Origin: Calothrix sp. PCC 7103
GTDB taxonomy: Bacteria; Cyanobacteriota; Cyanobacteriia; Cyanobacteriales; Nostocaceae
Direction: 5' to 3'
NCBI RefSeq assembly: GCF_000331305.1
Contig: NZ_KB217478.1
Coordinates: 1,471,679 to 1,535,678 of the forward strand
DNA: 64,000 bases
The position numbers were made by a program, and so were the translations under genes. This document shows positions 10,301 through 18,835 of the stretch, in pieces. Each line of letters begins with the position of its first letter. The stretch's first letter is position 1. The notes below the pieces were generated by a model that saw only the letters and a list, made by a program, of their open reading frames with translations, was not told the DNA's origin and searched no databases.

Positions 10301-12243
10301 TAAATACCAGTGATACAGTTACTATTGATGGCGCCGGGAAAAGGGTTAGCAGTGCTATTTTTAGTGGACCTTACGGTTCTCCTAATGTTGATAATAATAT
10401 TAAACAAGGTATTGGTGGAGATATTCAAATAACAACAGGTTCTCTCTCTATCAGCAATGGAGCTTTAATCGATTCTGGTGTTTTGCGGCAAGGTGATGGT
10501 GGTAATATTCTTATAAATGCTCGTAACAATGTTAGTTTAATTAATAATGGGTCAATCAATGCCAGCACAACTGGTAATGGTAATGCAGGTAATATCACCA
10601 TCAATGCTGGCGATACAGTTACTCTTGAAAGTATAAATATTAATAGAAATAGTGGCATTTTAAACTCTGTTTATGTTAATGGTGTAGGCAAAGCTGGAGA
10701 TATACGTATCACAGCAAAAAATCTTATATTGAATGATAACGCTTTGTTAATAAATGGTACTTTTGGTAAAGGCGATGCGGGCAATATATTTTTACAATTA
10801 TCAGAAGATATATTACTCAATAATAGTAATATTGCTAGTGGTGTGTTAACTGGCGTGGGGAATAGTGGAAATATAGATATTAGTGCTAGAAATGTAATAT
10901 CAAAAAGCTCTTTAATTACTACTATTCTTGCAGGTGCCATCGAACTTGAAAATCTTTCTTTACCTTCCGGTAGAGGCAAAGCAGGTAATATTAACATTAA
11001 TGCTTCTGATTCTATAATTGTTTCTGGTACTAGTGCGAATGGTAGTTCAACAGGAATTGCAAGCTCATCACAAAAAGGTACATTTGGAGCAGCAGGAAAT
11101 ATTACTTTAAAGAGTGCAAATATTCGCATTGCAGATGCAGCGGTTATAAGTGCGGATACTGGCAATGAAGACAAAGGTGGAGATATTAATATTAATGCTA
11201 ATGTGTTTGAACTAATCAACGGCGCGCAAATTGGAACTAGTACTAGCGATAAAGGAAACGCAGGTAATATTCATCTCAATGTTAAAGACCGTATCACTAT
11301 ATCGGGAAGCGACCCAACTTTTAACCAACGCACCGCTTTAAGAATAGAAGATTTGAGAAGAACAGGCGCCAACGATGAGAGAATAAATGAAGCTTTGAAT
11401 AATAACGGTGCCGCAAGTGGGTTATTCGCCAACACATTACCAGGTTCTACAGGTAATGGTGGTAGCATTATTATTGACCCTCGCGAATTTACTATCTCTG
11501 ATAATGGACGTATTTCTGTAAATAGCGAAGGTACGGGAACTGCTGGTAATATTTCCGTTGCAGGTGGAAATCTCACTCTTGATAAAGCTTCAATTACTGC
11601 CCGTTCTGTTAGCCGTGATGGTGGTAATATCAAATTTACTCTAAGTGATAAGCTTGTATTACGACGCAATAGCGAGATTTCTACCACTGCGGGAACAGCA
11701 GGCACCGGGGGAGATGGTGGTAACATCGATATTAATGCTAAATTTGTTGTTGCCATTCCCAAAGAAAACAGTAATATCAACGCTAATGCTTTTGAAGGAA
11801 ATGGTGGTAGAGTCCAAATCAATACTCAAGGTATATTTGGAATTATTTTTAGTCCCCAGGAAACAGACTTGAGTGATATTACTGTTAGTTCCCAATTTGG
11901 TGTTTCTGGTGTTGCTGATATAAATTCTCCTAATAATAGTTTTATTCCCAATAATCTAACAGAATTAAATAAAAATACAATCGATACTAATGCGATTATT
12001 GCTACTAGCTGTATTGCCAGAGATAAAAAAAGCGGAACATTTTATTTCAAAGGTTCTGGTAGTTTAAGCGCGCGTCCTGGTAGCGCTCCACTTAGTACCT
12101 ATTCAACAGGAAGTGTTAGTAATTTACCAGAAACGCAAGAACGGCGCCTTTGGAAAAAGGGTGACACTATAGTTGAGCCGCAAGGAATGTATCAGTTACC
12201 AAACGGAAAGATATTTATGGGTAATGAATGTTCTGAATCTTAA
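7384..12243 (+). CDS. Two-partner secretion exoprotein, filamentous haemagglutinin-like (TpsA), paralogue 2
   Basis: A 1619-aa paralogue of the protein at 1204-6168, also with a GTG start. It has the same signal peptide (ending SFAQ), TPS domain (NPNGVLFG at about residue 135), repeated GNxGNIxI beta-helix rungs and Cys-containing C-terminus (ATSCIAR, GNECSES). The first roughly 330 and last roughly 250 residues are highly similar to paralogue 1, whereas the central rungs differ in number and sequence, as expected when a duplicated adhesin diversifies. The tpsB gene begins 45 bases downstream, so this copy is the one in a direct tpsA-tpsB operon. Its partner transporter probably serves both paralogues because their TPS domains are nearly the same. 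Confidence 0.93.
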   Translation: MKNVGLGSIIWRLTTSILLGCVSAFTTSISPSFAQSNIVPDETLGATKSSRVIFNFNGAANDAIIGGAERGQNLFHSLREFGVNENRGAYFLTPNANIQNIFARVTGSNASQIFGTLGVRQANNFTPSTANLYLMNPNGVLFGLNARLDVGGSFLATTASGIQFGNSGVYNASGGQPVDVLTINPSAFLFNQISKGNITNRSVAPAGQNLVGENITGLRVPDGKSLLFLGGDINVEGGGLINAPSDGSGGLRAYNGRIELGSLAAPGTVGFNIAGDNWSFNIPEGLERGNISISNGAEINVRGSGGGDIAFTAKDVNISGASIVRAGIDNKLGSPTTFAGDVQINATGTVTLTDEYSRISNVLDQGAIGKSGNINIITGSLTVSKDAVLSVDTFGAGDAGDISILAADKVLVSDGLIASSVRQNSTGNGGNINIIANSLSVTDESWFDANTLGNGNAGNILLKINDAISLSGYSNLDSNVEAGATGNGGNINIEAGSLSITDGTQIQTLVRQRQNELTSGKGNGGNVNINVRGLVNISGTRGRIPSSIRSTSNSEAEGNAGNIRINSDSFYLTDKAQLISSTFGKANAGNISVQVNDLAFFDNGRISSSVGDGAIGDGGNINIKAASLSLINSSLIATGVIGKTDNFSGGQGKGGDINIDVSGKVTLAGASNGIVTEVGAGAIGNGGNVTINTGSLEVTGGSEIQGSVRGKGNSGTITINARDTIRFDGFDSTNFTSRAINSVQQGAEGNAGGINITTGSLFLANKAFLSSSSDGIGNAGIINIDARNSINLDAEARITNDAFKLSQGNAGNIFIKTGSLSLINGGNISANVSGKGEGANININARDSIKLDGVTDNFFSSIESVLIRGGEGKAGNIDITTGSLLISNGARIATNTDGKGDTGNITINVRETVGIDGFGGDSSFPSGITSSIGSEAVGNGGNIRISARALALNNGGVINGNSSGQGKGSSIFVNTSDTVTIDGAGKRVSSAIFSGPYGSPNVDNNIKQGIGGDIQITTGSLSISNGALIDSGVLRQGDGGNILINARNNVSLINNGSINASTTGNGNAGNITINAGDTVTLESININRNSGILNSVYVNGVGKAGDIRITAKNLILNDNALLINGTFGKGDAGNIFLQLSEDILLNNSNIASGVLTGVGNSGNIDISARNVISKSSLITTILAGAIELENLSLPSGRGKAGNININASDSIIVSGTSANGSSTGIASSSQKGTFGAAGNITLKSANIRIADAAVISADTGNEDKGGDININANVFELINGAQIGTSTSDKGNAGNIHLNVKDRITISGSDPTFNQRTALRIEDLRRTGANDERINEALNNNGAASGLFANTLPGSTGNGGSIIIDPREFTISDNGRISVNSEGTGTAGNISVAGGNLTLDKASITARSVSRDGGNIKFTLSDKLVLRRNSEISTTAGTAGTGGDGGNIDINAKFVVAIPKENSNINANAFEGNGGRVQINTQGIFGIIFSPQETDLSDITVSSQFGVSGVADINSPNNSFIPNNLTELNKNTIDTNAIIATSCIARDKKSGTFYFKGSGSLSARPGSAPLSTYSTGSVSNLPETQERRLWKKGDTIVEPQGMYQLPNGKIFMGNECSES

Positions 12244-12288
12244 ATCTTTTAATCACATTAATAAAATTATACTAGGATAAATTTAACA

Positions 12289-14049
12289 ATGAGAGGAATT
12301 GCGCGCGTATTTTTTAGCTTCATTACTATCAGCCAATTTGTATTTACACCAAATGTAATAGCTCAGTCTAACCCGCTTGATGGAGTTAATATTCCTCCTA
12401 ACACTCTCCAACGACTTAACGAAACTACCCCTCAAAATACATCCCCAACTCCAGTACCAACTCCTAAACCAGAAGTACCACCTATTTTTAATAATCCAGG
12501 TATACTAGAACCAAGCAAAACACCTGTTAACACTAATGTTCGTGTTAGAATCAAAAAAGTCAATGTTTTGGGTAACACTGTTCTACAAGAAGAAATTGAC
12601 AAAATTAAAAAGGATTATGAGGAGCGCTCGTATAAGGGAGAAACTTTTACTTTTGAACAATTAATTGAACTGCGAACGAAAATTACCCAACTTTATATAA
12701 ATAATGGTTATGTTACATCAGGCGCCTTTCTTCTTCCAGATGACCCAGACCCAGACCCAGACAAACTCCCAGACTTTAATGAATACATTGTTAACATCCA
12801 AGTAGTTGAAGGTGAATTAGAAAAATTAGAGATAAGTGGACTTTCTCGACTTCAAGAAGGATATATTCGCAGTCGTGTAAACCCTGCTATTACTAAACCT
12901 CTTAATGTTAAACGGCTCCGGGAAGCATTACAATTGTTACAAATTGACCCAGTACTCGAACGGGTTGAGGCAGAATTAATTGCAGGGAAAAAATCGGGAT
13001 TCTCTATTTTAGCTTTACGTTTGACAGAGGCGCCTGCTTTTAATGCTGGTATTATAATTGCTAATAACCAATCTCCTAGTGTTGGCTCAATTCAAGGAAG
13101 TGTTTTTGTTAACCACGATAATTTTTTAGGGTTTGGTGACCGCTTTTCTGCTGAATATGGACTAACCCAAGGTTTAAATCTCTACAGTCTCGGTTATACC
13201 TTTCCTGTAACTCCCAATAATGGTACTTTTAGTGTTCGTTATAGCAATAATAATAGTGTAATTACTGAGGCGCCGTTTGATGATTTAGGAATTCGCAGCG
13301 ACTCCGAAACCCTATCATTTAGTTTACGTCAACCCATCATCAGAAAACCCCAAACCGAATTTGCTGTAGGTTTAGGCTTAGACTTGCGTCGAAATCAAAC
13401 ATTTATTCTTGATGATGTTCCCTTTTCCTTTTCTACTGGGCCAGAAGAGGGAGAATCAAAAGTTACTGCAATTCGATTTTTTCAAGATTGGTTACAACGT
13501 GATGCAACACAGGTTTTTGCCGCACGCTCGCAATTTAATTTTGGTATCGACGCATTCGACGCAACAATCAATAATTTTGGTACAGATGGACGCTTCTTTT
13601 CTTGGGTTGGACAATTTCAATGGGCAAAACAAGTATCTCCTAGAAGAACTTTAATCGCACGTATCGATACTCAACTTACACCAGATTCTCTACTTTCCCT
13701 AGAACGCTTTAGTATTGGTGGAGTTAGTACAGTTCGCGGTTATCGCCAAAACCAAATTACATCAGATAATGGTATATTAGCCTCTGTAGAATATAGCTTT
13801 CCTCTTATACCTCGTTTAAGAAACTTACAACTTACACCATTTGTTGAGTTAGGTTATGGTTGGAATAATCGTGGCGAAAACCCTCAACAAAATTTTATTG
13901 CCAGCTTTGGTAGCAGTTTACGTTGGGAAATAACTCCTAGTTTTGATGTGACTATAGATTATGGTATTCCTTTAGTTGCTGTAAAAGATAAAGGTGATTC
14001 ATTGCAGGATAACGGATTATATTTTTCGTTGCGTTATAAACCCTTTTAA
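12289..14049 (+). CDS. ShlB/FhaC/HecB family haemolysin secretion/activation protein (TpsB outer-membrane transporter)
   Basis: A 586-aa outer-membrane pore that recognises TPS domains in the periplasm and exports TpsA proteins. A signal peptide (to about residue 26, ending VIAQ) is followed by a proline-rich linker (45-75), a POTRA_2 domain (about 85-165, starting VRIKKVNVLGNTVL), a second ShlB-type POTRA (to about 235) and a 16-strand-type beta-barrel. The conserved VRGYRQNQ motif of loop L6 is at about residue 483, and the protein ends in the aromatic C-terminus RYKPF. It lies 45 bases after TpsA paralogue 2 on the same strand. A D-P-rich segment (DDPDPDPDKLPD) between the POTRAs is slightly expanded by a short tandem repeat. 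Length is normal for the family. Confidence 0.93.
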   Translation: MRGIARVFFSFITISQFVFTPNVIAQSNPLDGVNIPPNTLQRLNETTPQNTSPTPVPTPKPEVPPIFNNPGILEPSKTPVNTNVRVRIKKVNVLGNTVLQEEIDKIKKDYEERSYKGETFTFEQLIELRTKITQLYINNGYVTSGAFLLPDDPDPDPDKLPDFNEYIVNIQVVEGELEKLEISGLSRLQEGYIRSRVNPAITKPLNVKRLREALQLLQIDPVLERVEAELIAGKKSGFSILALRLTEAPAFNAGIIIANNQSPSVGSIQGSVFVNHDNFLGFGDRFSAEYGLTQGLNLYSLGYTFPVTPNNGTFSVRYSNNNSVITEAPFDDLGIRSDSETLSFSLRQPIIRKPQTEFAVGLGLDLRRNQTFILDDVPFSFSTGPEEGESKVTAIRFFQDWLQRDATQVFAARSQFNFGIDAFDATINNFGTDGRFFSWVGQFQWAKQVSPRRTLIARIDTQLTPDSLLSLERFSIGGVSTVRGYRQNQITSDNGILASVEYSFPLIPRLRNLQLTPFVELGYGWNNRGENPQQNFIASFGSSLRWEITPSFDVTIDYGIPLVAVKDKGDSLQDNGLYFSLRYKPF

Positions 14050-14217
14050 TTACCTAGCAATTCTTTCGATTTTTGCGTTACCCTGATTTATTATACGCAT
14101 ACATTGTTCGTGCGTATTGGCATTAGCTGGTCGAGTATAAGCACTAAATGTATTTGGCAATATTACAATGGCTGTTAATGCTATTATAGTTGTAATTTGC
14201 AGTTGAATGTTGTTCAT
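14050..14217 (-). CDS. Small predicted exported protein (55 aa)
   Basis: Starting at the ATG at 14217 gives MNNIQLQ followed by a hydrophobic stretch (about 8-24) and a PANANTHEQC region, a plausible signal peptide with a roughly 25-residue mature basic peptide. A GGAGG at 14232-14236 lies somewhat far upstream, about 14 bases. A longer in-frame start at 14280 would run through the terminator hairpin and is less likely. The stop codon touches the end of the convergent tpsB gene. Function unknown; coding status moderately supported. Confidence 0.45.
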   Translation of the reverse strand: MNNIQLQITTIIALTAIVILPNTFSAYTRPANANTHEQCMRIINQGNAKIERIAR

Positions 14218-14249
14218 ATGCTGAGACACTGACCTCCGTTCACAACTAG

Positions 14250-14280
14250 TACTAAAAATATGCGGGCAATATGCCCGCAT
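14250..14280 (-). terminator. Rho-independent terminator for the 14331-14801 gene
   Basis: A perfect 9-bp stem (ATGCGGGCA/TGCCCGCAT) with a 3-base loop at 14260-14280 is followed on the minus strand by TATTTTTAG. It lies 50 bases past the stop of the 156-aa exported protein gene. Confidence 0.7.
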
Positions 14281-14330
14281 TGTAAAACTTCATTGGAGCA
14301 TTTGAGATTTATAAAGATAAATTAGTATGA

Positions 14331-14801
14331 CTACTTAATCACTTCAAAATCTACATCAGAACACCTATTTTCTCTATCGCAAGTCAAAACAATAAATGAA
14401 CCATCAGGCTGAACTGCTAGTATAAAATTATCCTCTACATAAGTAGGATGTCGTTTAGAAGTCCCGTCATAAACTGGATTTGAGCCTATAAGCATTAATC
14501 CTCTTGGCACAGATTTAAGAGTCATATTTTGTTTGACAATTTCTGTTTTCTTGGTAAGAGGATTGAAATATTTAGTTCTCATTACACCAGAACGACCATT
14601 CATCACAACAGTGCTTTCATGCACATAACCAGCAAAACTATGTGTTAGCTTCCAAGTTTCATAAATTGGTTGTGCTTCAAAAGTTTGTGCTATTGTATAT
14701 GAAGATGTTTGGAATAAAGTTCTTGCATCTACAGACTCTAAACCTAAAAATCCAAGTCCGGTAACTAAAATTCCAATCGAAGCAAATTGTTTTAAATTCA
14801 T
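14331..14801 (-). CDS. Predicted secreted hypothetical protein (156 aa)
   Basis: It begins MNLKQFASIGILVTGLGFLG with a signal peptide to about residue 27 (VDA-RT). The mature part has alternating beta-rich segments, WKLTHSFAGYVHESTVVMNGRSGVMRTKYF and VQPDGSFIVLTC, and ends with a pair of cysteines (TCDRENRC). No family is recognised. A good AAAAGGAGAAAG ribosome-binding site precedes the ATG, and a strong terminator follows the gene. The next gene upstream on the same strand encodes a small beta-barrel protein, so these may be co-regulated envelope proteins. Confidence 0.75.
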   Translation of the reverse strand: MNLKQFASIGILVTGLGFLGLESVDARTLFQTSSYTIAQTFEAQPIYETWKLTHSFAGYVHESTVVMNGRSGVMRTKYFNPLTKKTEIVKQNMTLKSVPRGLMLIGSNPVYDGTSKRHPTYVEDNFILAVQPDGSFIVLTCDRENRCSDVDFEVIK

Positions 14802-14837
14802 GACTTTCTCCTTTTAAATATCATTAAAATTTTCACC

Positions 14838-15326
14838 CTACCATTTGTAACCAAAACCTAGTTTTAAAAGAGTTCCACCTCCATTAGTAAAATAAGTTCC
14901 ATCTCCGTAAACAACAACATTTTTACTAATTGCACTTTCTGCACCAGCTTGTAAGACTGCACCAGTACCTAAAGAAACGGAAGATGAACTATCACTAAGA
15001 GTGAATACAGAACCGCCTATACCAGCATAGATATTAGTGTTTTCACTTAGACCAAAATCGTAAGTGACGGTAGGTATAAATAAAGTTGCACATACATCAC
15101 TCTCACAGGCGCCTGTTACAGTACCTCGAATAGAAAATGATTCCAAATCTAATCTTCCACCCACAAATGGTGCTGCTCCACCGCTGTCTACACTTACTCC
15201 GGCGCCGACATAACTTCCTTTCATTCGTTGTTCTGCGCTAGCAGATTGAGATGATAAAACAGTAGGAACACAAGCGATAATAGACACAAAAGTGATTGTT
15301 GCCACAGACTTGAAAAAGCGTTGCAT
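14838..15326 (-). CDS. Outer-membrane beta-barrel protein (OmpA/opacity-type, 162 aa)
   Basis: A signal peptide of about 31 residues (MQRFFKSVATITFVSIIACV ... SASA-EQ) is followed by about 130 residues of alternating hydrophobic strands: YVGAGVSV, FVGGRLDL, TVTYDFGLSENTNIYAGIGGSVF, AVLQAGAESAI. It ends in the aromatic GFGYKW typical of small barrel proteins. Size fits an 8-stranded barrel. A pair of cysteines (ACESDVCA) may form an extracellular disulfide. AGAGGTTAATT before the ATG is a plausible ribosome-binding site. It is probably in the same transcription unit as the downstream secreted protein, 37 bases apart. Confidence 0.8.
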   Translation of the reverse strand: MQRFFKSVATITFVSIIACVPTVLSSQSASAEQRMKGSYVGAGVSVDSGGAAPFVGGRLDLESFSIRGTVTGACESDVCATLFIPTVTYDFGLSENTNIYAGIGGSVFTLSDSSSSVSLGTGAVLQAGAESAISKNVVVYGDGTYFTNGGGTLLKLGFGYKW

Positions 15327-15949
15327 AATTAACCTCTATTAAGATAAATTCAAATTCTTGCTATAGATGAAAGTAAAAACACCAACCATTTCCTAAGCAA
15401 TAATTACTTTTGATTGGCTCCGTGTTTTTGCTTACATGATTAAATTACAACTAATCTCAAATATATAAAATCTCTGTTTACGCCAATTTTTTAATAAAAG
15501 CTTGACACCTAAATGACATAAAACTGCAATTTTAGTTTATGTAAGTACTAAATAACGTAATGTATAAGATGCTAATCCTAAGTTATTTAATGCCGTCTAC
15601 CTTTGTGGGTACAAACATATAAAGCTAAATACTCTTTATAATGTGCGCTCTTGTATTTACCACAGAGACACAGAGTTCACAGAGGAGAAATTTAAGATTG
15701 GTGCTTGGAAAATTTAGGGTGCGAAATAATTGTTAGAATAGGTGCGGTGAAGTTGACCTCTATTATGTTTTAGGCGTGACATGGGGAGATGCTACCCTGC
15801 GGGAAAACTCCGTTTACGTTCCTCAGCATGACAAATTAGAAATGCTTCGTTCCTCAGTATGACATGAGTATAGTTTATATTATGGTATTGGCGCCCTTTG
15901 AGCAACTTTATAATTAAAAACATAACGTTATTAGATGTAGGTAAGTCCC
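15327..15949. other. Intergenic region with scattered repeats, no gene seen
   Basis: Holds an AT-rich first half that must contain the promoter of the minus-strand barrel gene, an STRR-like CCACAGAGACACAGAG run (15659-15686), and an intergenic repeat around GCTTCGTTCCTCAGYATGAC (about 15795-15860) that recurs at 18609-18683. One GGCGCC lies just before the oxidoreductase gene. No ORF with coding character was found. Confidence 0.6.
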
Positions 15950-18226
15950 ATGAGTCAGGATAAGAACCAAAACGTTCAGCAGTTTCCTCCGTTTAATGAT
16001 AAGAATGAGGAGGCGCCAGATATTGGGGGTGGCTTACCTGTTATTGAGTATTGGGCAAAGCATACTATTTCTCCTGAAGGACCAAAACTTTGGAAAACTT
16101 TACTTCACCATAGTGCTTGTCTTTCTTGCTCTTGGGGGACGGGAGGGCAAAAGGGGGGTTTTACTAATGAGGATGGGGAAAAGCTTCAGCGCTGTATGAA
16201 AAGTGTTGAGGCTATTTCGGCGGAAATTAAACCGGGTATTAAGCAGCAATTTTTTGAGCAACAGAGCATTACTGAGCTACAAAAACTGACTTCAATGGAA
16301 GCTGATAGGTTGGGACGGTTAAGTTTTCCAATGATTTTGCGAGCGGGTAAATCGCACTATGAGCGCATTTCTTGGTCAGAAATTTATCAAATAGCTGAAG
16401 CTGGTTTCCGTAAAACCCCAGAACGAGTAGCTTCTTATAGTTCGGGTCGCTCTTCTAACGAAGCGGCATTTTTACTGCAATTAATGATGCGGTCGCTTGG
16501 TTCTAATAATTTAGCTGATTGTTCAGATTTGTGTCACGCACCTTCGACTTATGGTCTTCAGCAGATGTTTGGCACAAAAACCTCTATTGTAAGTTTAGAA
16601 AGTTTGAATGAAGCTGATTGTGTTGTTTTAACTGGCGCCAATTCTGCTTACAACCATCCACGTTTGATGAATGAGTTGATTAAATTGCGAGAGCGTGGGG
16701 GAAAGATAATTGTTATTAATCCTATTATGGAAATTGGATTGGTGAAATTTGGTTCACCTGCTTTCCCTATCAAATCTCTAATACCTGGTTCTGATATTGC
16801 TTCGCTGTATCTTCAATTAATTCCCGGTAGCGATTCTGTATTATTTACTGGAATTCAAAAAGCACTTATTGAAACAGGAAATATTAAAACAGAGTTTCTT
16901 CAAGCTTACACAGAAGGATGGGAGGCAGTCGTTGAAAATGCTTGCTCTATTTCTTGGGAAACTATTACAGAAATATGTGGAGTATCGCAAGCAGAAATTG
17001 AGGCAGCCGCAGCTATAATTAGTAGTGCTAAAGGCGTTGTGTTTGGTTGGGCAATGGGCATTACGCAGCATAAAAATGGTGTAGATAACGTTTATAGTAT
17101 CGGCAACACTGCATTAATGAGTGGCAATATAGGTAGAGAAGGAGCGGGTGTAATGCCCGTGCGAGGACACTCAAACGTTCAGGGTTTCGGCTCAATGGGT
17201 GTGACAACCCAAAAAATCAAAAAAGGACTTCAAGAAGCATTAGAAAGGCTTTTAGGACGTTCTTTAAGTGGCGTTAAAGGCTATGATACTCGTTCGTTAA
17301 TTGAAGCTGCTGATGAACACAAGGTAGATACACTCATCTGTCTAGGTGGAAATTTATATGGCGCCAATCCAGATTCCACTCAGGCAAAACGCGCGTTAGG
17401 TAATATTGAAACTATAATATACTTGGCTACAAAACCCAACCTAGGACATTTTCACGGGTTAGCCAAACAAAATACAATTGTTATTCCCGTATTGAATAGA
17501 TTTGAAAATCCTTATAAAACAACTGTTGAATCGGGTAATAACTTTGTACGTCTCAATGACGAGGGTAAAACTCATCTTAAAGACGCTGATTTAATTCCCG
17601 AAGTACAATTTTTGACAGAATTAGCTCATAGAATTCACGGTGAATATCCAGTTGACTGGCGCCAGCTTCGAGATACAAAATTTATCCGTAAACTAATTGC
17701 ACAAACCGTTCCAGGTTATGAGAAAATAGGTACGATTGATGAAACCAAAGAAGAGTTTACTATTGGTGGACGCATTATTAATACACCTCACTTCCCCACT
17801 GAGAACGGTAAAGCTAAAATGTTTGTTACACCACTGCCACAACTAACACTTCCTGACCGAAAAGATTTTGGCGCCTCGGAACAAACCCAAGGAATTGTAG
17901 TAGCATTAATAACAGCGCGTAGCTATGCTCAACATAATACAGTAGTCTATCAAATAGAAGACAAGTATCGAGGAATGCCCCACCGTAACTGTATCTTAAT
18001 GAATCGAATCGATTTAGAAAAAGCAGGATTGAAAGAACATCAGCGAGTTACTGTAGAGGGAAACGCAGGTAAATTAGAAAATGTGGAAATTATTCACGGA
18101 GCAGTACGTCCAGGAGCAGCGCTAATGTTTTACCCAGAAGTAAATGTAATTTTTAACGCACAGGTTGACAAACGAGCAGGAACACCAGCATATAAAAGAG
18201 TTCCCGTGTTTGTTTACGCAAATTAA
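15950..18226 (+). CDS. FdhF/YdeP family molybdopterin oxidoreductase
   Basis: A 758-aa cytoplasmic protein of the DMSO-reductase superfamily, YdeP-type formate-dehydrogenase-like branch. Recognisable parts are the N-terminal ACLSCSWG Cys pair (YdeP proteins have CPGCAW here), the SYSSGRSSNEAAFLLQL and DLCHAPSTYGL segments, the cofactor-binding NPIMEIGLVKF and GITQHKNGVDNVYSIGNTALMSGNIGREGAGVMPVRGHSNVQG block, and a C-terminal molybdopterin-dinucleotide binding domain (RSYAQHNTVVYQIEDKYRGMPHRNCILMN). Length is normal. No Tat signal is present. The physiological substrate of this branch is not established. It stands alone, with no electron-transfer partner gene nearby. The ATG at 15950 follows TAGGTAAG, a weak ribosome-binding site. 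Confidence 0.9.
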   Translation: MSQDKNQNVQQFPPFNDKNEEAPDIGGGLPVIEYWAKHTISPEGPKLWKTLLHHSACLSCSWGTGGQKGGFTNEDGEKLQRCMKSVEAISAEIKPGIKQQFFEQQSITELQKLTSMEADRLGRLSFPMILRAGKSHYERISWSEIYQIAEAGFRKTPERVASYSSGRSSNEAAFLLQLMMRSLGSNNLADCSDLCHAPSTYGLQQMFGTKTSIVSLESLNEADCVVLTGANSAYNHPRLMNELIKLRERGGKIIVINPIMEIGLVKFGSPAFPIKSLIPGSDIASLYLQLIPGSDSVLFTGIQKALIETGNIKTEFLQAYTEGWEAVVENACSISWETITEICGVSQAEIEAAAAIISSAKGVVFGWAMGITQHKNGVDNVYSIGNTALMSGNIGREGAGVMPVRGHSNVQGFGSMGVTTQKIKKGLQEALERLLGRSLSGVKGYDTRSLIEAADEHKVDTLICLGGNLYGANPDSTQAKRALGNIETIIYLATKPNLGHFHGLAKQNTIVIPVLNRFENPYKTTVESGNNFVRLNDEGKTHLKDADLIPEVQFLTELAHRIHGEYPVDWRQLRDTKFIRKLIAQTVPGYEKIGTIDETKEEFTIGGRIINTPHFPTENGKAKMFVTPLPQLTLPDRKDFGASEQTQGIVVALITARSYAQHNTVVYQIEDKYRGMPHRNCILMNRIDLEKAGLKEHQRVTVEGNAGKLENVEIIHGAVRPGAALMFYPEVNVIFNAQVDKRAGTPAYKRVPVFVYAN

Positions 18227-18301
18227 ATCAACCAGTCTAAATGTTAAAACTTGCCAGGTTGTCATCAAGTGCTAGAAAGAAATTAATCAGGTCTGTTTCA
18301 A

Positions 18302-18409
18302 TACTGCTCGGGTAAGGATTTTTTGCGTTGATTTCGGGTACGTAGAGACGCGATTAATCGCGTCTCTACAAGGTTTATCATTCTATAGAATTTTATTAAC
18401 CGAGCAGTA
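18302..18409. mobile_element. 108-bp palindrome-cored MITE-like element, TIR TACTGCTCGGKTAA
   Basis: Inverted terminal repeats TACTGCTCGGGTAA (18302-18315) and TTAACCGAGCAGTA (18396-18409) enclose the perfect 28-bp palindrome at 18342-18369 (half-site GTAGAGACGCGATT). The ends begin and finish with TA, compatible with a TA target site. It has no ORF and sits in the 608-base gap after the oxidoreductase. Confidence 0.65.
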
Positions 18410-18608
18410 CCAGTTAATCCTAAACCACTAGTAGTTCATGTCAATAGTTTTGGTGTGTTCTCTTCTCTTATTTCTTCCTTTGCGCCCTTCGCGTACTTTG
18501 CGGTTCGTTTTTTGTACTCCCCAAAATTAATGACACGAACTACTACTTTACTTGTACATATACTTCGGTTTTGTATATTCACTCAAGCCTTTGAGATGCT
18601 AGGAAAGC

Positions 18609-18746
18609 GGGAAAACTACGTTTACGTACCTGACTCATGACAATTACAATCTTAGATGCTTCGTTCCTCAGCATGACAAATCATTAAAATTTTTAGCCTG
18701 CGAAGGCAGGCTTCGCCCGTGTAGTCGTACCCTTATAGGGTATGAG
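18609..18746. repeat. Two intergenic repeat units: GCTTCGTTCCTCAGCATGACAA and ACCCTA...GAAGCCT families
   Basis: The first part repeats sequence seen at 15795-15860. The second part (18693-18746), read on the minus strand, gives CATACCCTATAAGGGT, CGAAGCCTGC and CTTCGCAGGCT. This matches the order of motifs in the copy at 32546-32610 and, less well, the one at 26494-26620. Each contains two small hairpins. No coding potential is evident. Confidence 0.55.
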
Positions 18747-18821
18747 ATACGCGATACACAATTACACGATTATGTAATACACAATTACGCGATTATGTAA
18801 TACGCGATTACGCAATACGTG
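18746..18821. repeat. 23-bp tandem repeat with 7-bp sub-periodicity upstream of the RNA methyltransferase gene
   Basis: Two 23-bp units (18755-18777 and 18778-18800) differ at one base. They are flanked by shorter pieces built from the same TACGCGAT/TACACAAT/TATGTAAT words. The array ends 15 bases before the ATG of the next gene, so it overlaps its promoter or 5' UTR. Confidence 0.8.
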
Positions 18822-18835
18822 AATAATATATATAA

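Noticed and set aside
18746-18821. Possible CRISPR array
   Set aside because: The 23-bp units are directly abutting with no spacers, so this is a simple tandem repeat. No other candidate repeat-spacer pattern was seen in the window.
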